A stretch of 64,000 bases of DNA from CAVWGP01 sp963754645. GTDB lineage: Bacteria; Pseudomonadota; Alphaproteobacteria; Bin65. The notes under the pieces were generated by a model. The model worked only from the letters and a program-made list of their open reading frames with translations. It had not been told where the DNA came from and made no database searches. Location: NCBI GenBank assembly GCA_963754645.1, contig CAVWGP010000001.1, forward strand, positions 620,001 through 684,000, in the 5' to 3' direction. Of this stretch, positions 52,930-60,998 are shown piece by piece (positions within the stretch are counted from its first letter, which is position 1; every line of letters begins with the position of its first letter). The translations under genes and the position numbers were made by a program.

Positions 52930-54572
52930 TGTCAGCTCCCGTTCCGCGAATGTTCGTCGCCGCCAGAGTTTGCCCCAGGATCATGTCCGCCGCCTTCTCG
53001 GCAATCATCAGCGTGGCCGCGGCGGTGTTGGCGGAAACCAGCGTCGGCATGACCGATGCGTCGACCATGCTGCAGGCCTTCGATGCCGTGCACGCGAAGC
53101 TCGCGATCGACCACCGCCAATGGGTCGCTCGCCGGACCCATCTTGCAGGTGCCGACGGGATGGAATGCCGTGCTGCCGAAGGCCCGCGCAAAGTCTTGCC
53201 AATCGGCATCGCTCTGCACGGCCGCGCCGGGCAGGCGTCTCAGCCTCGATCATCTCGGCCATCGCGGGCGAAGAGACGATGCGCCGCACGGCCATGAGGG
53301 CCGCCACGGTCACGCTCACGTCGCGCTCGTCGGCAAGGTAGTTCGGCTGGATCAAGCGGCGGTGCCGCGGGATCGGCCGTAGCGATGCGCACATGGCCGC
53401 GGCTGTGCGGCCGCAGGGCGCAAGTCGCGGCGCTGACACCGGGGTAATCGTCGAGCCGGCCGATCACGCCGAGCTTGTAGCTGCCGGGCGCGTAGACGAC
53501 GAAGTAGTCCGGGCGCGTCATTTCGGCATCGGTCTTGCCGAAAACATGAAGATGGCCGGGGCTCATGCCGAGCACGCTCGGCCTTCCGACGAGCCAGCGA
53601 AAGACTTCGCGTGCGAAGCCGCCAGCCCTGCACGCGCGCGTTGATCCCGTCCATGCCACGCTTGCCCCGCGCCGTCAGCCGCACGCCATAGTGATCCTGC
53701 AGGTTTTCGCCGACGCCGACGAGCGGCAGCAGGACGAGAATGCCGTGACGCCCGAGCAATGCGGGCGGGCCGATGCCGGAGAGCTGCAACAGCTTCGGCG
53801 AATTCACCGTTCCGGCGCACAGAATAACCTCGCGGCGTGCGTGGATCGTCACTTCCGCGCCGTCGCGGGCCCGGCACAGGACGCCGACGGCCTTTCGGCC
53901 GTCGAACAGCAGACGCGAGACGCAGTGCCGGGTGCGCACGCTAACGCCCATTTTCCGCGCCGGATGCAGGAAGGCATGCGCGGCGCTGACGCGCCAGCCG
54001 CGCTCGATCGTCGCTTGCGTCCAGGCGACGCCGAACTGCGTCGCGCCGTTGTAGTCGGGATTTAACGGCAGGCCTTGCGCCTCAGCCGCGCGGATGAAGG
54101 CAAGATTGGCGGGAATCGGCAGGCGGTTCGTCGAGACCGGAAGGGCGCCGCGCGTGCCGCGCAACGCCAGGTCCGCCGCACCGATGCGCCGTTCGGTGCG
54201 CTTGAAATAGCCGAGCACGTCCGCGTAGGCCCAGCCCGGATTGCCGGCCGCCGCCCAGCCGTCGAAATCCTCGGCTTGGCCGCGATTGTAAATCGCGCCG
54301 TTGATGGCGCTTGTGCCGCCCAGCACCTTGCCCTGCGGCAGTCGCAGAGAGCGGCCATTGGTTCCCGGCGAAGGCTCGGTCGTGAACGGCCAGGTGACGC
54401 GCGTGTCGGCAAGGGTTTTCAAGAAGCCTGCCGGAATTCGCAGCCATGGATTGCGATCCTCCGGCCCTGCTTCCACGACACAGACCGAGTTTCGCCCCGC
54501 TTCCGCGAGGCGCAGCGCCAGGAGCGAGCCGGCAGTTCCGGCCCCGACGATGATGTAGTCGAAAGCAGCCAA
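52916..54572 (-). pseudogene. GMC-family FAD oxidoreductase with four frameshifts
   Basis: The frame starting at a TTG at 54572 gives YIIVGAGTAGSLLALRLAE, GKVLGGTSAINGAIYNRGQ and AGTVNSPKLLQLSGIGP. It is then lost near 53620; three more shifts occur near 53355, 53240 and 53072. The pieces read in order FAREVFRWLVGRPSVLG, LIQPNYLADERDVSV, AFHPVGTCKMGPASDP (catalytic His) and VMPTLVSANTAAATLMIAE, exactly the GMC C-terminus, ending at 52916. Each shift is a net gain of one base. Reconstructed length is about 550 residues. GMC enzymes oxidise alcohols (choline, glucose, aryl alcohols). Confidence 0.85.
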
Positions 54573-54576
54573 TCCC

Positions 54577-55011
54577 TCAGCCCAGCGCGCGCTGCAGCGC
54601 GGCGGCGATATCGCGCCGCGCGAACAACCAGCCGCGCCTTGGGTCGCGGACGAAGGTGTCGCGGTAATCGACGAGAAACTGCGGCGGCTCGAACAGCGCC
54701 GGCGCCTTGCCGCGCGCGTTCAGCACGCGATAGGCGATCGTGTAGCAGAAGCCGGTCGCGCGATTGTCGTCGAGCACATCAATGACGATGTTGCTGACGA
54801 GGTGGCGGCAGATCATGGTCGGGTCGCGCGCTTCCAACCCGGCGCGGATGCCGGCGAGACCCTTCCATTCCTTGCCCAGGACATTCCACACCGCATCCTC
54901 GGTCCACAGCTCCATGAATCCGTCATAGTCGTAGGCGTCGATGCGATTGGCATAAACTTTGACGAGCCGCTCGCAGGCGCGCTCGATTTCCATCCGCGTG
55001 AGCGTATCCAT
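54577..55011 (-). CDS. Nuclear transport factor 2 / SnoaL-like family protein
   Basis: Small alpha+beta-barrel protein of 144 residues. ERLVKVYANRIDAYDYDGFM and LWTEDAVWNVLGKEWKGLAG are typical SnoaL_4-type helices and strand; IVIDVLDDNRATGFCYTIAY follows. Relatives include ketosteroid isomerase-like and cyclase-like enzymes and small subunits of ring-hydroxylating enzymes, so function is not fixed. The ATG at 55011 is preferred to an upstream extension. It is 13 bp downstream of the CoA-transferase beta gene and 4 bp before the broken GMC gene. Confidence 0.82.
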   Translation of the reverse strand: MDTLTRMEIERACERLVKVYANRIDAYDYDGFMELWTEDAVWNVLGKEWKGLAGIRAGLEARDPTMICRHLVSNIVIDVLDDNRATGFCYTIAYRVLNARGKAPALFEPPQFLVDYRDTFVRDPRRGWLFARRDIAAALQRALG

Positions 55012-55024
55012 GTCGATCTCCGAA

Positions 55025-55840
55025 TTAGCGGCGCGCGACGCGCTGGTTGGCGGGGACAAGGTGCTCGCCGACGAGCCGCGCCTCGGCCTCGTAGATGCGT
55101 TCGAACGCGTCGAGCATCTCCTTCCGGCCCGCGATGAAGTCGAGATCGCGCAGGCCTAGGGGATCGATCCGCTCCAGCAGCGCAACGGCCTCGGGCGGCG
55201 GGTCCTCGATGAACGTAAGGTTTTCGGCGATATCGAATGCGAAGCCCGTGCGCTCCGCGACGGCGGCGGCGCTGGTATCGGGGGCGATCGATTCCAGCCG
55301 CCAGCTTCCAGTAGCCCTGTTCCAACGCATGACGCAAAGTTCCGTGAACAGCATCGGCGCTTCGGCGCGGTAGGCCGCCGCCGTCGAGATGAAATCGACT
55401 CTCTCGACAAGCTGCCGCCGATTGTGCGCGGGCAGGACGAAATGAACGGCGCGGGCATCGGGAAGGCCGCGCGCGCCGCCGAAAGAAACCTTCGGCTTCG
55501 CATGCTCGCCGACTGTCGAGAGATTGGCGTTGGCAAGGCCGTCGACTTGCGCCGGCGTCGCCATCAGCGCATGCGGCTCGGCGAGCGTATCGAAGACGCC
55601 GGGCAGATCGACATGGGCGTGCGGGCGCTGGTTGAATAGCCAATGCCGCGCGTGCATCGACAGGATGCCGCGGAGATCGTAGGCGCCGCCCCGCCCGCAT
55701 TGATAGAGCGTCGAGCCGAACATCTCTTGCGCCAGCCGTATGCCGGCAACGGCGCAAGACGAAGCGGCGAACAGCGTTCCGCCCGGGATGCGTTGCGCGT
55801 GGCGGGCAATGGTCCAGCAGAGGCGATCCGCCTTGCGCAT
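55025..55840 (-). CDS. CoA-transferase family subunit beta (IpdB/GctB-like)
   Basis: Class-I CoA-transferase-fold beta subunit, 271 residues. GGTLFAASSCAVAGIRLAQ, STLYQCGRGGAYDLRGILSM and DFISTAAAYRAEAPMLFTEL are recognisable. The canonical S-E-N-G catalytic loop of glutaconate and 3-oxoacid CoA-transferases is not visible, which is closer to IpdB. IpdAB of mycobacteria keeps this fold but hydrolyses a ring in steroid catabolism (known family). The ATG at 55840 lies 2 bp after the alpha stop. The longer open frame to 56470 is antisense-like. Confidence 0.82.
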   Translation of the reverse strand: MRKADRLCWTIARHAQRIPGGTLFAASSCAVAGIRLAQEMFGSTLYQCGRGGAYDLRGILSMHARHWLFNQRPHAHVDLPGVFDTLAEPHALMATPAQVDGLANANLSTVGEHAKPKVSFGGARGLPDARAVHFVLPAHNRRQLVERVDFISTAAAYRAEAPMLFTELCVMRWNRATGSWRLESIAPDTSAAAVAERTGFAFDIAENLTFIEDPPPEAVALLERIDPLGLRDLDFIAGRKEMLDAFERIYEAEARLVGEHLVPANQRVARR

Positions 55841-55842
55841 GG

Positions 55843-56703
55843 TCAAGCCTCTCCCGCGGGGCGATAGCGAAGATCGGGCAGATGCGCGAGGACGGCGCGG
55901 ATCATCTCTGCCGGTGGCCTCTTCCCTTCTGCGCTCGCCTCGCAATACGCGCGGATCGGCGGCAGATCGATCATGTAGCTCGGCAGGCAACTGCCCGGAA
56001 GCGCGCCGTGCGGCGCGACGACAACGGCATCGACGTAGCTCGCGAGGAGGTGCACGTCGCGATGACGCTTTTCGAGCTCGGCGTTGTCCATCAGCCGCTC
56101 CGCCGACAGGACGACTTTGCCCGCGGCGCGCGCCAGGATCGCGTCGAGATAGGGATCGCCCAGGGCGACGGCCCAACCATCGGGATGGGCGGCTTCGGCA
56201 TGCAGGATGGCGAGGTCGATCCGCGGCGCGCGCGCCACCACGGCCTCGCCGTCCCCGAAAGGCGAGGCCGCGAGCTTGAGGTTCGGATTGACCTTCAATA
56301 GATCCGAGCGCGGGTCCATCGGCACGGCCACGAATGCCGCGCCGTCGGCGGCTGCGCGCCAAGCATGGAGCTGCGACAGTTCGGACCACTCCTCGAATAC
56401 GATCCGCCCCGCTTCCCGAGCGGCCCGGAACAGAGGCGCCAGCCCGAATTGGTCGAGGCCGACATGGCACGAGGATATGCGCCGGACTTTGCCGGCGGCG
56501 AGCAGGACTTCGATGTCGAAACCGCCGGCATAGGTTTCGATGGTGAGATCGCGCACCGGCGACGCGGCAATCGCGGCCACGAGCGCCATCGGCTTGCGAT
56601 CGAGCCCAAAGCCGCCGATGCCGATGGCCATGCCGTCGTTCAGCTGACTTGTGAGGACCGACGCGTCCGCCGCGACCTTGCTTCGACCGACCGCGCTGCT
56701 CAT
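55843..56703 (-). CDS. CoA-transferase family subunit alpha (IpdA/GctA-like)
   Basis: Alpha subunit of 286 residues. GMAIGIGGFGLDRKPMALVA near residue 25 is the family opening (normally a GGxGxxxxP loop), then ISSCHVGLDQFGLAPLFRA and EEWSELSQ, a spot where IpdA-type enzymes carry functional glutamate. LAILHAEAAHPDGWAVALGD is the usual core. The start overlaps the ligase stop by ATGA. A CoA-activated cyclic or dioic intermediate is the likely substrate, but transferase versus hydrolase cannot be decided from this sequence. Confidence 0.85.
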   Translation of the reverse strand: MSSAVGRSKVAADASVLTSQLNDGMAIGIGGFGLDRKPMALVAAIAASPVRDLTIETYAGGFDIEVLLAAGKVRRISSCHVGLDQFGLAPLFRAAREAGRIVFEEWSELSQLHAWRAAADGAAFVAVPMDPRSDLLKVNPNLKLAASPFGDGEAVVARAPRIDLAILHAEAAHPDGWAVALGDPYLDAILARAAGKVVLSAERLMDNAELEKRHRDVHLLASYVDAVVVAPHGALPGSCLPSYMIDLPPIRAYCEASAEGKRPPAEMIRAVLAHLPDLRYRPAGEA

Positions 56704-58332
56704 GAAGCCCTCCTGTCCCGTTCCGCGATGGCTTCGATCAGCGCCGGCTTTCTGACCTTCAGCGACGGCGTCAGGGGAAATTCGGCGAACTGCTCGACGC
56801 GCTCCGGCCACATGTAGCGCGCAACGGCGCGCGATGCGAGGTGCTGGGTCAATGCGTCGAGCCCGATCGGCGCGCCGTCGCGGGTAATGACGCAGGCGCA
56901 GGCCCGTTCGCCAAGTCGCGCATCGGGCAGGCCGACGAGCGCTACGCGGCGGATATTGGCGTGCGTCATCAGCGCCGCTTCCACCTCGTTGGGGACGATC
57001 GTCACCGAGCCGCGGCGGATGATGTCTTTTTCGCGCGAAAGGAAGGTGAGATACCCGTCCTCGTCCAGCATACCGCGATCGCCGGTGCGAAAGAAGCCGT
57101 CGGCGGTGAACGCGGCGCGCGTCAGCTCCGGCGCGCGAAAATAGCCGAGGCAGCGGCTCGGACCGCGCACCAGAATGGCGCCGGCCTCGCCGGCGCGCGC
57201 TGGCTTTCCGTCGTCGCCAAGGATGAGGAGTTCGGTTCCGGGATAGGGCATGCCGTCGCGGTTCAGCGTCTTGGCCGGATCGTCCTTGGGCCCGCAGCTC
57301 GAATTCCCCAGGCATTCTGACATGCCGTAGCCGGGAAACGGATTCGGGCAGAGCCGCCGCCGGATTTCGCTGCGGCGCTCGGGCGGCAGGCCGCCCATCG
57401 CCGCGCGGGTCAGGCTCGCGACGTTCCGACCGGTCGAGATCGGGACAGTTCAACAGGTCATGCGAATGCGTCGGCATGAAGAGGCCGTAGCTGATGCGGT
57501 GGCGGGCGATGAGGCTGAGCGCCTCGGCCGGATCCCAAGCCCGCATCAGCACCGAGGTCGCGCCGAGGAGCGGCCCCGCCAGCAGCCCGAAGACGATCGA
57601 GCCCACGAAGCCGAATTGAGCCGCGACAAGGCAGGTATCCCGGGCCGTGACGCCATGCATCGCCGCGCGCGCCTCGATGGCGTAACGCACGGTGTTCGAG
57701 GAATGCATGACGCCCTTCGGCGCGTCTGTCGTGCCCGAGGAATAGGTCAGCAAGGCGAGCCCGTCGGCATCGACCGGTTCGCGTGCCGTTTCGCGCCGCT
57801 GCAGCGATGTCCACGCGATGAGATCGGCGTCGGCGTCGGCAACTTCGTCCGACGCAATCACGTGACGGACGCTGGCTGCGCGCCGGGCGCCCGCGATCGC
57901 GCGCGCCGCTTCCTTGGCCTCGCCGAGGGCGATGACAACCGCCGCGCCGGCGCTGTCAGCGGCGGCGCCGACTTGCGCCGCATCGAATTGCGGCGGCAGC
58001 GGCGCCATGACCGCCCCGGCCCAGACGCACGCGAAGAGCGCCAACGTCGATGAGATCGCGTTGCGCGCATGAATCACGACCACATCGCCGGGCCCGACAC
58101 CGAGGCCCTTGAGACCGGCGCCGATCCCGGCCGCTCGGCTTGCAAGCTCGCCGAAGGTGAGTGTCTCGCCGCCATCGATCGACGCGATTTTTCGCGGATC
58201 GGCCACGACGCGTTTCAGAAAGGTCTCCCAAAGGTCTTCGCGCCGCCAATGGCCCTTCGTCGCATACTCGACGCAGAGCGCCCGCGGCAGAGGGCAAATT
58301 CCCGGATCGATGCGAGGCGCAACCACGCTCAC
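56700..58332 (-). pseudogene. AMP-forming acyl-CoA ligase, one frameshift
   Basis: ANL-family ligase. A GTG at 58332 overlaps the MaoC stop by GTGA and opens a frame with TYSSGTTDAPKGVMHSSNT (P-loop), MPTHSHDLLNCPDLDRS. Near 57425 one extra base shifts the frame; the correct one continues NVASLTRAAMGGLPPERRS, PGYGMSECLGNSSCG, FRTGDRGMLDEDGYL and SREKDIIRRG, ending at 56700. Without the shift the product would be 543 residues, normal for the family. The catalytic C-terminal Lys region SLKVRKPALIEAIAERDR is retained. Real mutation or sequencing error are both possible. Confidence 0.82.
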
Positions 58333-58784
58333 CCCGTCGCGCCGCGCCTTGCGAGCACAAAAGTTTGGCGGCAGGTCAGCACCGTCTCGCGGTTCTGGTT
58401 CCGCCCTGTGAACGCCATGGCGACGATGCCCCGCCCCTTGCTCGAGATGTGCTTGTCGACGATCTCGACGGCGACGTAGATCGTGTCGCCGCAGAAAAGC
58501 GGCGCAGGCAGGCGGAACTCGTCCATGCCGAGATAGCCTTCGCCCGTTCCGGTGACCAGGCCGAGATGGGTGAAGAGACCAGTCATGATCGAATAAGTGA
58601 GGCCGCCCGGCACGGCGAGGCGCTTGTAGATCCACTTCTTCTCGTAGAATTCGCGATCGGAGAACTGCGGCTCGAGGTTGCGCACAAGATTGAGGAACTG
58701 GACGATATCGGTCTCGGTGATCGTGCGGCCCAGCGTGTCGAACCGGTCGCCGACCTTGATATCCTCGTAATGCGAGCCAGCCAT
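58329..58784 (-). CDS. MaoC-like hot-dog-fold protein with altered active site
   Basis: MaoC/hydratase-2-like protein of 151 residues. It aligns with the family over the hot-dog helix: TITETDIVQFLNLVRNLEPQFSD. The position of the catalytic Asp in GDxNPxH is Asn and the His is Phe, so both canonical catalytic residues are missing. The rest is conserved (YKRLAVPGGLTYSIMTGLFT, EFRLPAPLFCGDTIYVAVEI). It may bind CoA thioesters, act with a different mechanism, or serve as partner subunit. The ATG at 58784 is the first gene of the leftward operon, behind an operator-bearing promoter. Confidence 0.85.
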   Translation of the reverse strand: MAGSHYEDIKVGDRFDTLGRTITETDIVQFLNLVRNLEPQFSDREFYEKKWIYKRLAVPGGLTYSIMTGLFTHLGLVTGTGEGYLGMDEFRLPAPLFCGDTIYVAVEIVDKHISSKGRGIVAMAFTGRNQNRETVLTCRQTFVLARRGATG

Positions 58785-58906
58785 TGATTCGCTCTGTCAC
58801 GGGTCTAGGTCAGCGCCAGCCGGCCTGCGATCGCCGGAGAAAGTTGCGGCATTTGCTTCATCATCATGCGCGAAACGCCGGATTGCATCAAAAGCAATCT
58901 AGCCAA

Positions 58907-58943
58907 TTTTGTTCGACCGTCCAGTCGATCTTCAATATTGACA
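58907..58943. promoter_or_regulatory. Divergent promoter region with TetR-type operator (copy 1)
   Basis: CGACCGTCCAGTCG at 58914-58927 is flanked by T and A so that TCGAC/GTCGA arms pair. Read leftward, TTGAAG (58935-58930) and CAAAAT (58911-58906) flank it with an 18-bp spacer, so a bound repressor would block the operon starting at 58784. Rightward, a perfect TTGACA at 58938-58943 precedes the YciI gene but lacks a convincing -10. The same 14 bases occur inverted at 62987-63000. Confidence 0.65.
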
Positions 58944-59026
58944 GAACGCTTGGCGGCCTTAGCTTGGCCGCAAAATTTGCCCGCAGCCGCGGCAACCAGG
59001 CCGAGACAACTACCGGGAGAAGCCCC

Positions 59027-59371
59027 ATGCCGCTCTTTGCGGTCATCGCTTTCGACGATACGCCGCGCTCAGCCGAGCTCAGGACCAAGCATCGCGCGGA
59101 ACACCGCGCCTATTCCAAGGCGCACGATGCCAATACGCGCTTCGCCGGCGCGTTCTATGGCGATGACGGCAATCAGTGCGGCACGTTCAAGCTGTTCGAG
59201 GCCGAGAACGCTGAAGAGCTCTGGGACTGGTACCGCAACGAACCCTTCTACAAGGCTGGTGTGTACAAGAGCTTTGAGATCCTCGATTTCCGCGTCGCGC
59301 TGAGCCGCTTTCCGGCCGGCGGCTGGGACCCGAACTTTCCCCCGACCATTCCGCCGAAGGTCAAGCGATAG
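59027..59371 (+). CDS. YciI family protein
   Basis: Small ferredoxin-like-fold protein of 114 residues. The YciI pattern HRAEHRAYSKAHDA near residue 25 carries the conserved His that, with an Asp, forms the putative active site; GTFKLFEAENAEELWDWYRN and NEPFYKAGVYKSFEIL match the C-terminal part, in which the F-x-x-A-G-V/L-Y segment is typical. Some relatives are lactone decarboxylases or dehydrochlorinase-like. The ATG at 59027 sits behind GGGAGA. It ends 4 bp before the convergent ligase gene. Confidence 0.88.
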   Translation: MPLFAVIAFDDTPRSAELRTKHRAEHRAYSKAHDANTRFAGAFYGDDGNQCGTFKLFEAENAEELWDWYRNEPFYKAGVYKSFEILDFRVALSRFPAGGWDPNFPPTIPPKVKR

Positions 59372-59375
59372 CGCG

Positions 59376-60998
59376 TTATCGCTTCGTGAACTTGATGCCG
59401 GAGCTCTCGATGTCCCAAGTTCGCGCGGTCTTCCCCTCGCCGCGCAGCAAATGCTTCAAGATCTTGTTCTGCGGGTTTTTCGGCAGATCGTCGCGGAACT
59501 CGACGTAGCGCGGCACCGCGTAATACGGCACGCGCTCGATGGCCCAGCGGCAGAGCGCCTCTTCGGTCAGCGTCGAGCCGGGTCGCAACACCGCCGTGAT
59601 CTTCACGTCGTCGTCGCCGACCGCCGAGGCGACGGCGTGCACGGCGACCTCCTGGATATCCGGATGGCTCTGGAACGTCACCTCCATTTCGAAGCTGGAA
59701 ATATTCTCGCCCCGGCGCTTCAGATAGTCCTTCTTGCGGTCGACGAAGTAGAAAAAGCCCCGGTCGTCGAACTTACCGATGTCGCCGGTGTGGAACCACT
59801 GGTTGCGCATGGCCGCCATCGTCGCCTCCGGCCTGCGCCAGTAGCCCTTGAACATGATATCCGCCTTGTTCGGCCGCACCACAACTTCGCCGGGCATGTT
59901 GGGCGGAAGCTCCCTGTCCTCGTCGTCGAAGATGCGGAGGGCGAAGTCGGCATAGCGCTTGCCGGACGAATTCGGCGCGGCATAGTCGAGCCCGTCGAGC
60001 CAGGTGACGACGGCGGCTTCGGTCATGCCGTAGTCGTTCGAGCCGACGCGTTTGGCGCCGAAGCGCTCGCGCCATAGTCGCTTGACCGGATCCGAGAACG
60101 GCACGCCGCGCACGGTGTGAACTTGCCCGTAGCAGCGCTTCGCTTCCGGCGTATCCGGTGCATTGGCAATCATCAACGCCATCGGACCGACGAGCGAGAC
60201 GATGGTCGCGCCCGAGCGCTCGATCTCCGGCCAGAACTGCGACAGGGAAAAGCGCGGCGCGATGACGAGCCGGCCCTTGGTCAGGACGGTTGCGGCGACT
60301 CCGGTCATCAGCGCGTTGTTGTGGAAAAGCGGCATGGGCGAAAAGGTGATGTCGTCGGCCGTGGCCGGATTTCCTTTCAGCCGCGCATTGGCCAAATTGC
60401 AGAAGTAGTTGTAGCTCTGCATGCTGCCTTTCGACGGTCCAGTCGTGCCGGACGTGTAGATGATGGCGGCCGTGTCGGATGGCTTCGGGCGCAGCGGGAT
60501 CGGCGTTTCGTCAAGCCCGCGATGGCTGTCCAGCAGCGCCACGGCGATGGGACCGGGCGGAACCGCGCCCGCGAGATTGCGGCAGAGAATTAGTTTTGCA
60601 TCGGCGAGGCGGTCCGCGACCGCAAGGATGCGCGGAAGGTATTCGGCCTCGCAAATCAGGATTGTGGCTCCCGAATCGGCGATCTGGTGGCGCAGGAATT
60701 CGCCCTTCAACGCCGTATTCACCGGCACGCTGATCGCCAGCAGTTTGTTGATTGCGAACCAGGCGGTCATGGCGTCGATATTGTTGTCGAGCATGCTGAG
60801 CACGGTGTCGTCGGCGCGCACGCCGAGTGCCGCCAGCGCATGCGCGAAACGTGTCGTCAGCCGGTCGAAGGCACCGTAGCTGAATAGCTCGCCCGAAAAA
60901 TCGAGGAATACGCGCTCCGGCCCCGCCGCAAGCGCGCGCGCAAAGGCGGCGAGCAGCGTATCCTGACCTTGCCAATGCCAGTCATTGGCCGATGCCAT
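59376..60998 (-). CDS. AMP-forming acyl-CoA ligase (CaiC/FadD-like)
   Basis: Second ANL-family ligase, intact, 540 residues. P-loop YTSGTTGPSKGSM at 181-193, SNDYGMTEAAVVTWLDG (A5 region), WFHTGDIGKFDDRG (A7), DRKKDYLKRRGENISSFEME (A8) and the C-terminal catalytic-Lys region PKNPQNKILKHLL are present. The ATG at 60998 overlaps the upstream permease gene by 17 bp. Similar enzymes activate carnitine, crotonobetaine or aryl/alkyl acids. It may duplicate or replace the frameshifted ligase at 56700-58332. Confidence 0.9.
   Translation of the reverse strand: MASANDWHWQGQDTLLAAFARALAAGPERVFLDFSGELFSYGAFDRLTTRFAHALAALGVRADDTVLSMLDNNIDAMTAWFAINKLLAISVPVNTALKGEFLRHQIADSGATILICEAEYLPRILAVADRLADAKLILCRNLAGAVPPGPIAVALLDSHRGLDETPIPLRPKPSDTAAIIYTSGTTGPSKGSMQSYNYFCNLANARLKGNPATADDITFSPMPLFHNNALMTGVAATVLTKGRLVIAPRFSLSQFWPEIERSGATIVSLVGPMALMIANAPDTPEAKRCYGQVHTVRGVPFSDPVKRLWRERFGAKRVGSNDYGMTEAAVVTWLDGLDYAAPNSSGKRYADFALRIFDDEDRELPPNMPGEVVVRPNKADIMFKGYWRRPEATMAAMRNQWFHTGDIGKFDDRGFFYFVDRKKDYLKRRGENISSFEMEVTFQSHPDIQEVAVHAVASAVGDDDVKITAVLRPGSTLTEEALCRWAIERVPYYAVPRYVEFRDDLPKNPQNKILKHLLRGEGKTARTWDIESSGIKFTKR

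Noticed and set aside
58333..58800. Upstream part of a 985-codon minus-strand frame running from 58800 to 55843
   Set aside because: It is a chance join of MaoC antiphase sequence, the ligase N-terminus and the CoA-transferase alpha gene; true starts are GTG 58332 and ATG 56703, and the ligase changes frame near 57425.
60432..60445. CGACGGTCCAGTCG, one mismatch from the TetR-type operator
   Set aside because: It lies inside the ligase gene and encodes the invariant TGPSK P-loop on the other strand; the likeness is explained by coding constraint.
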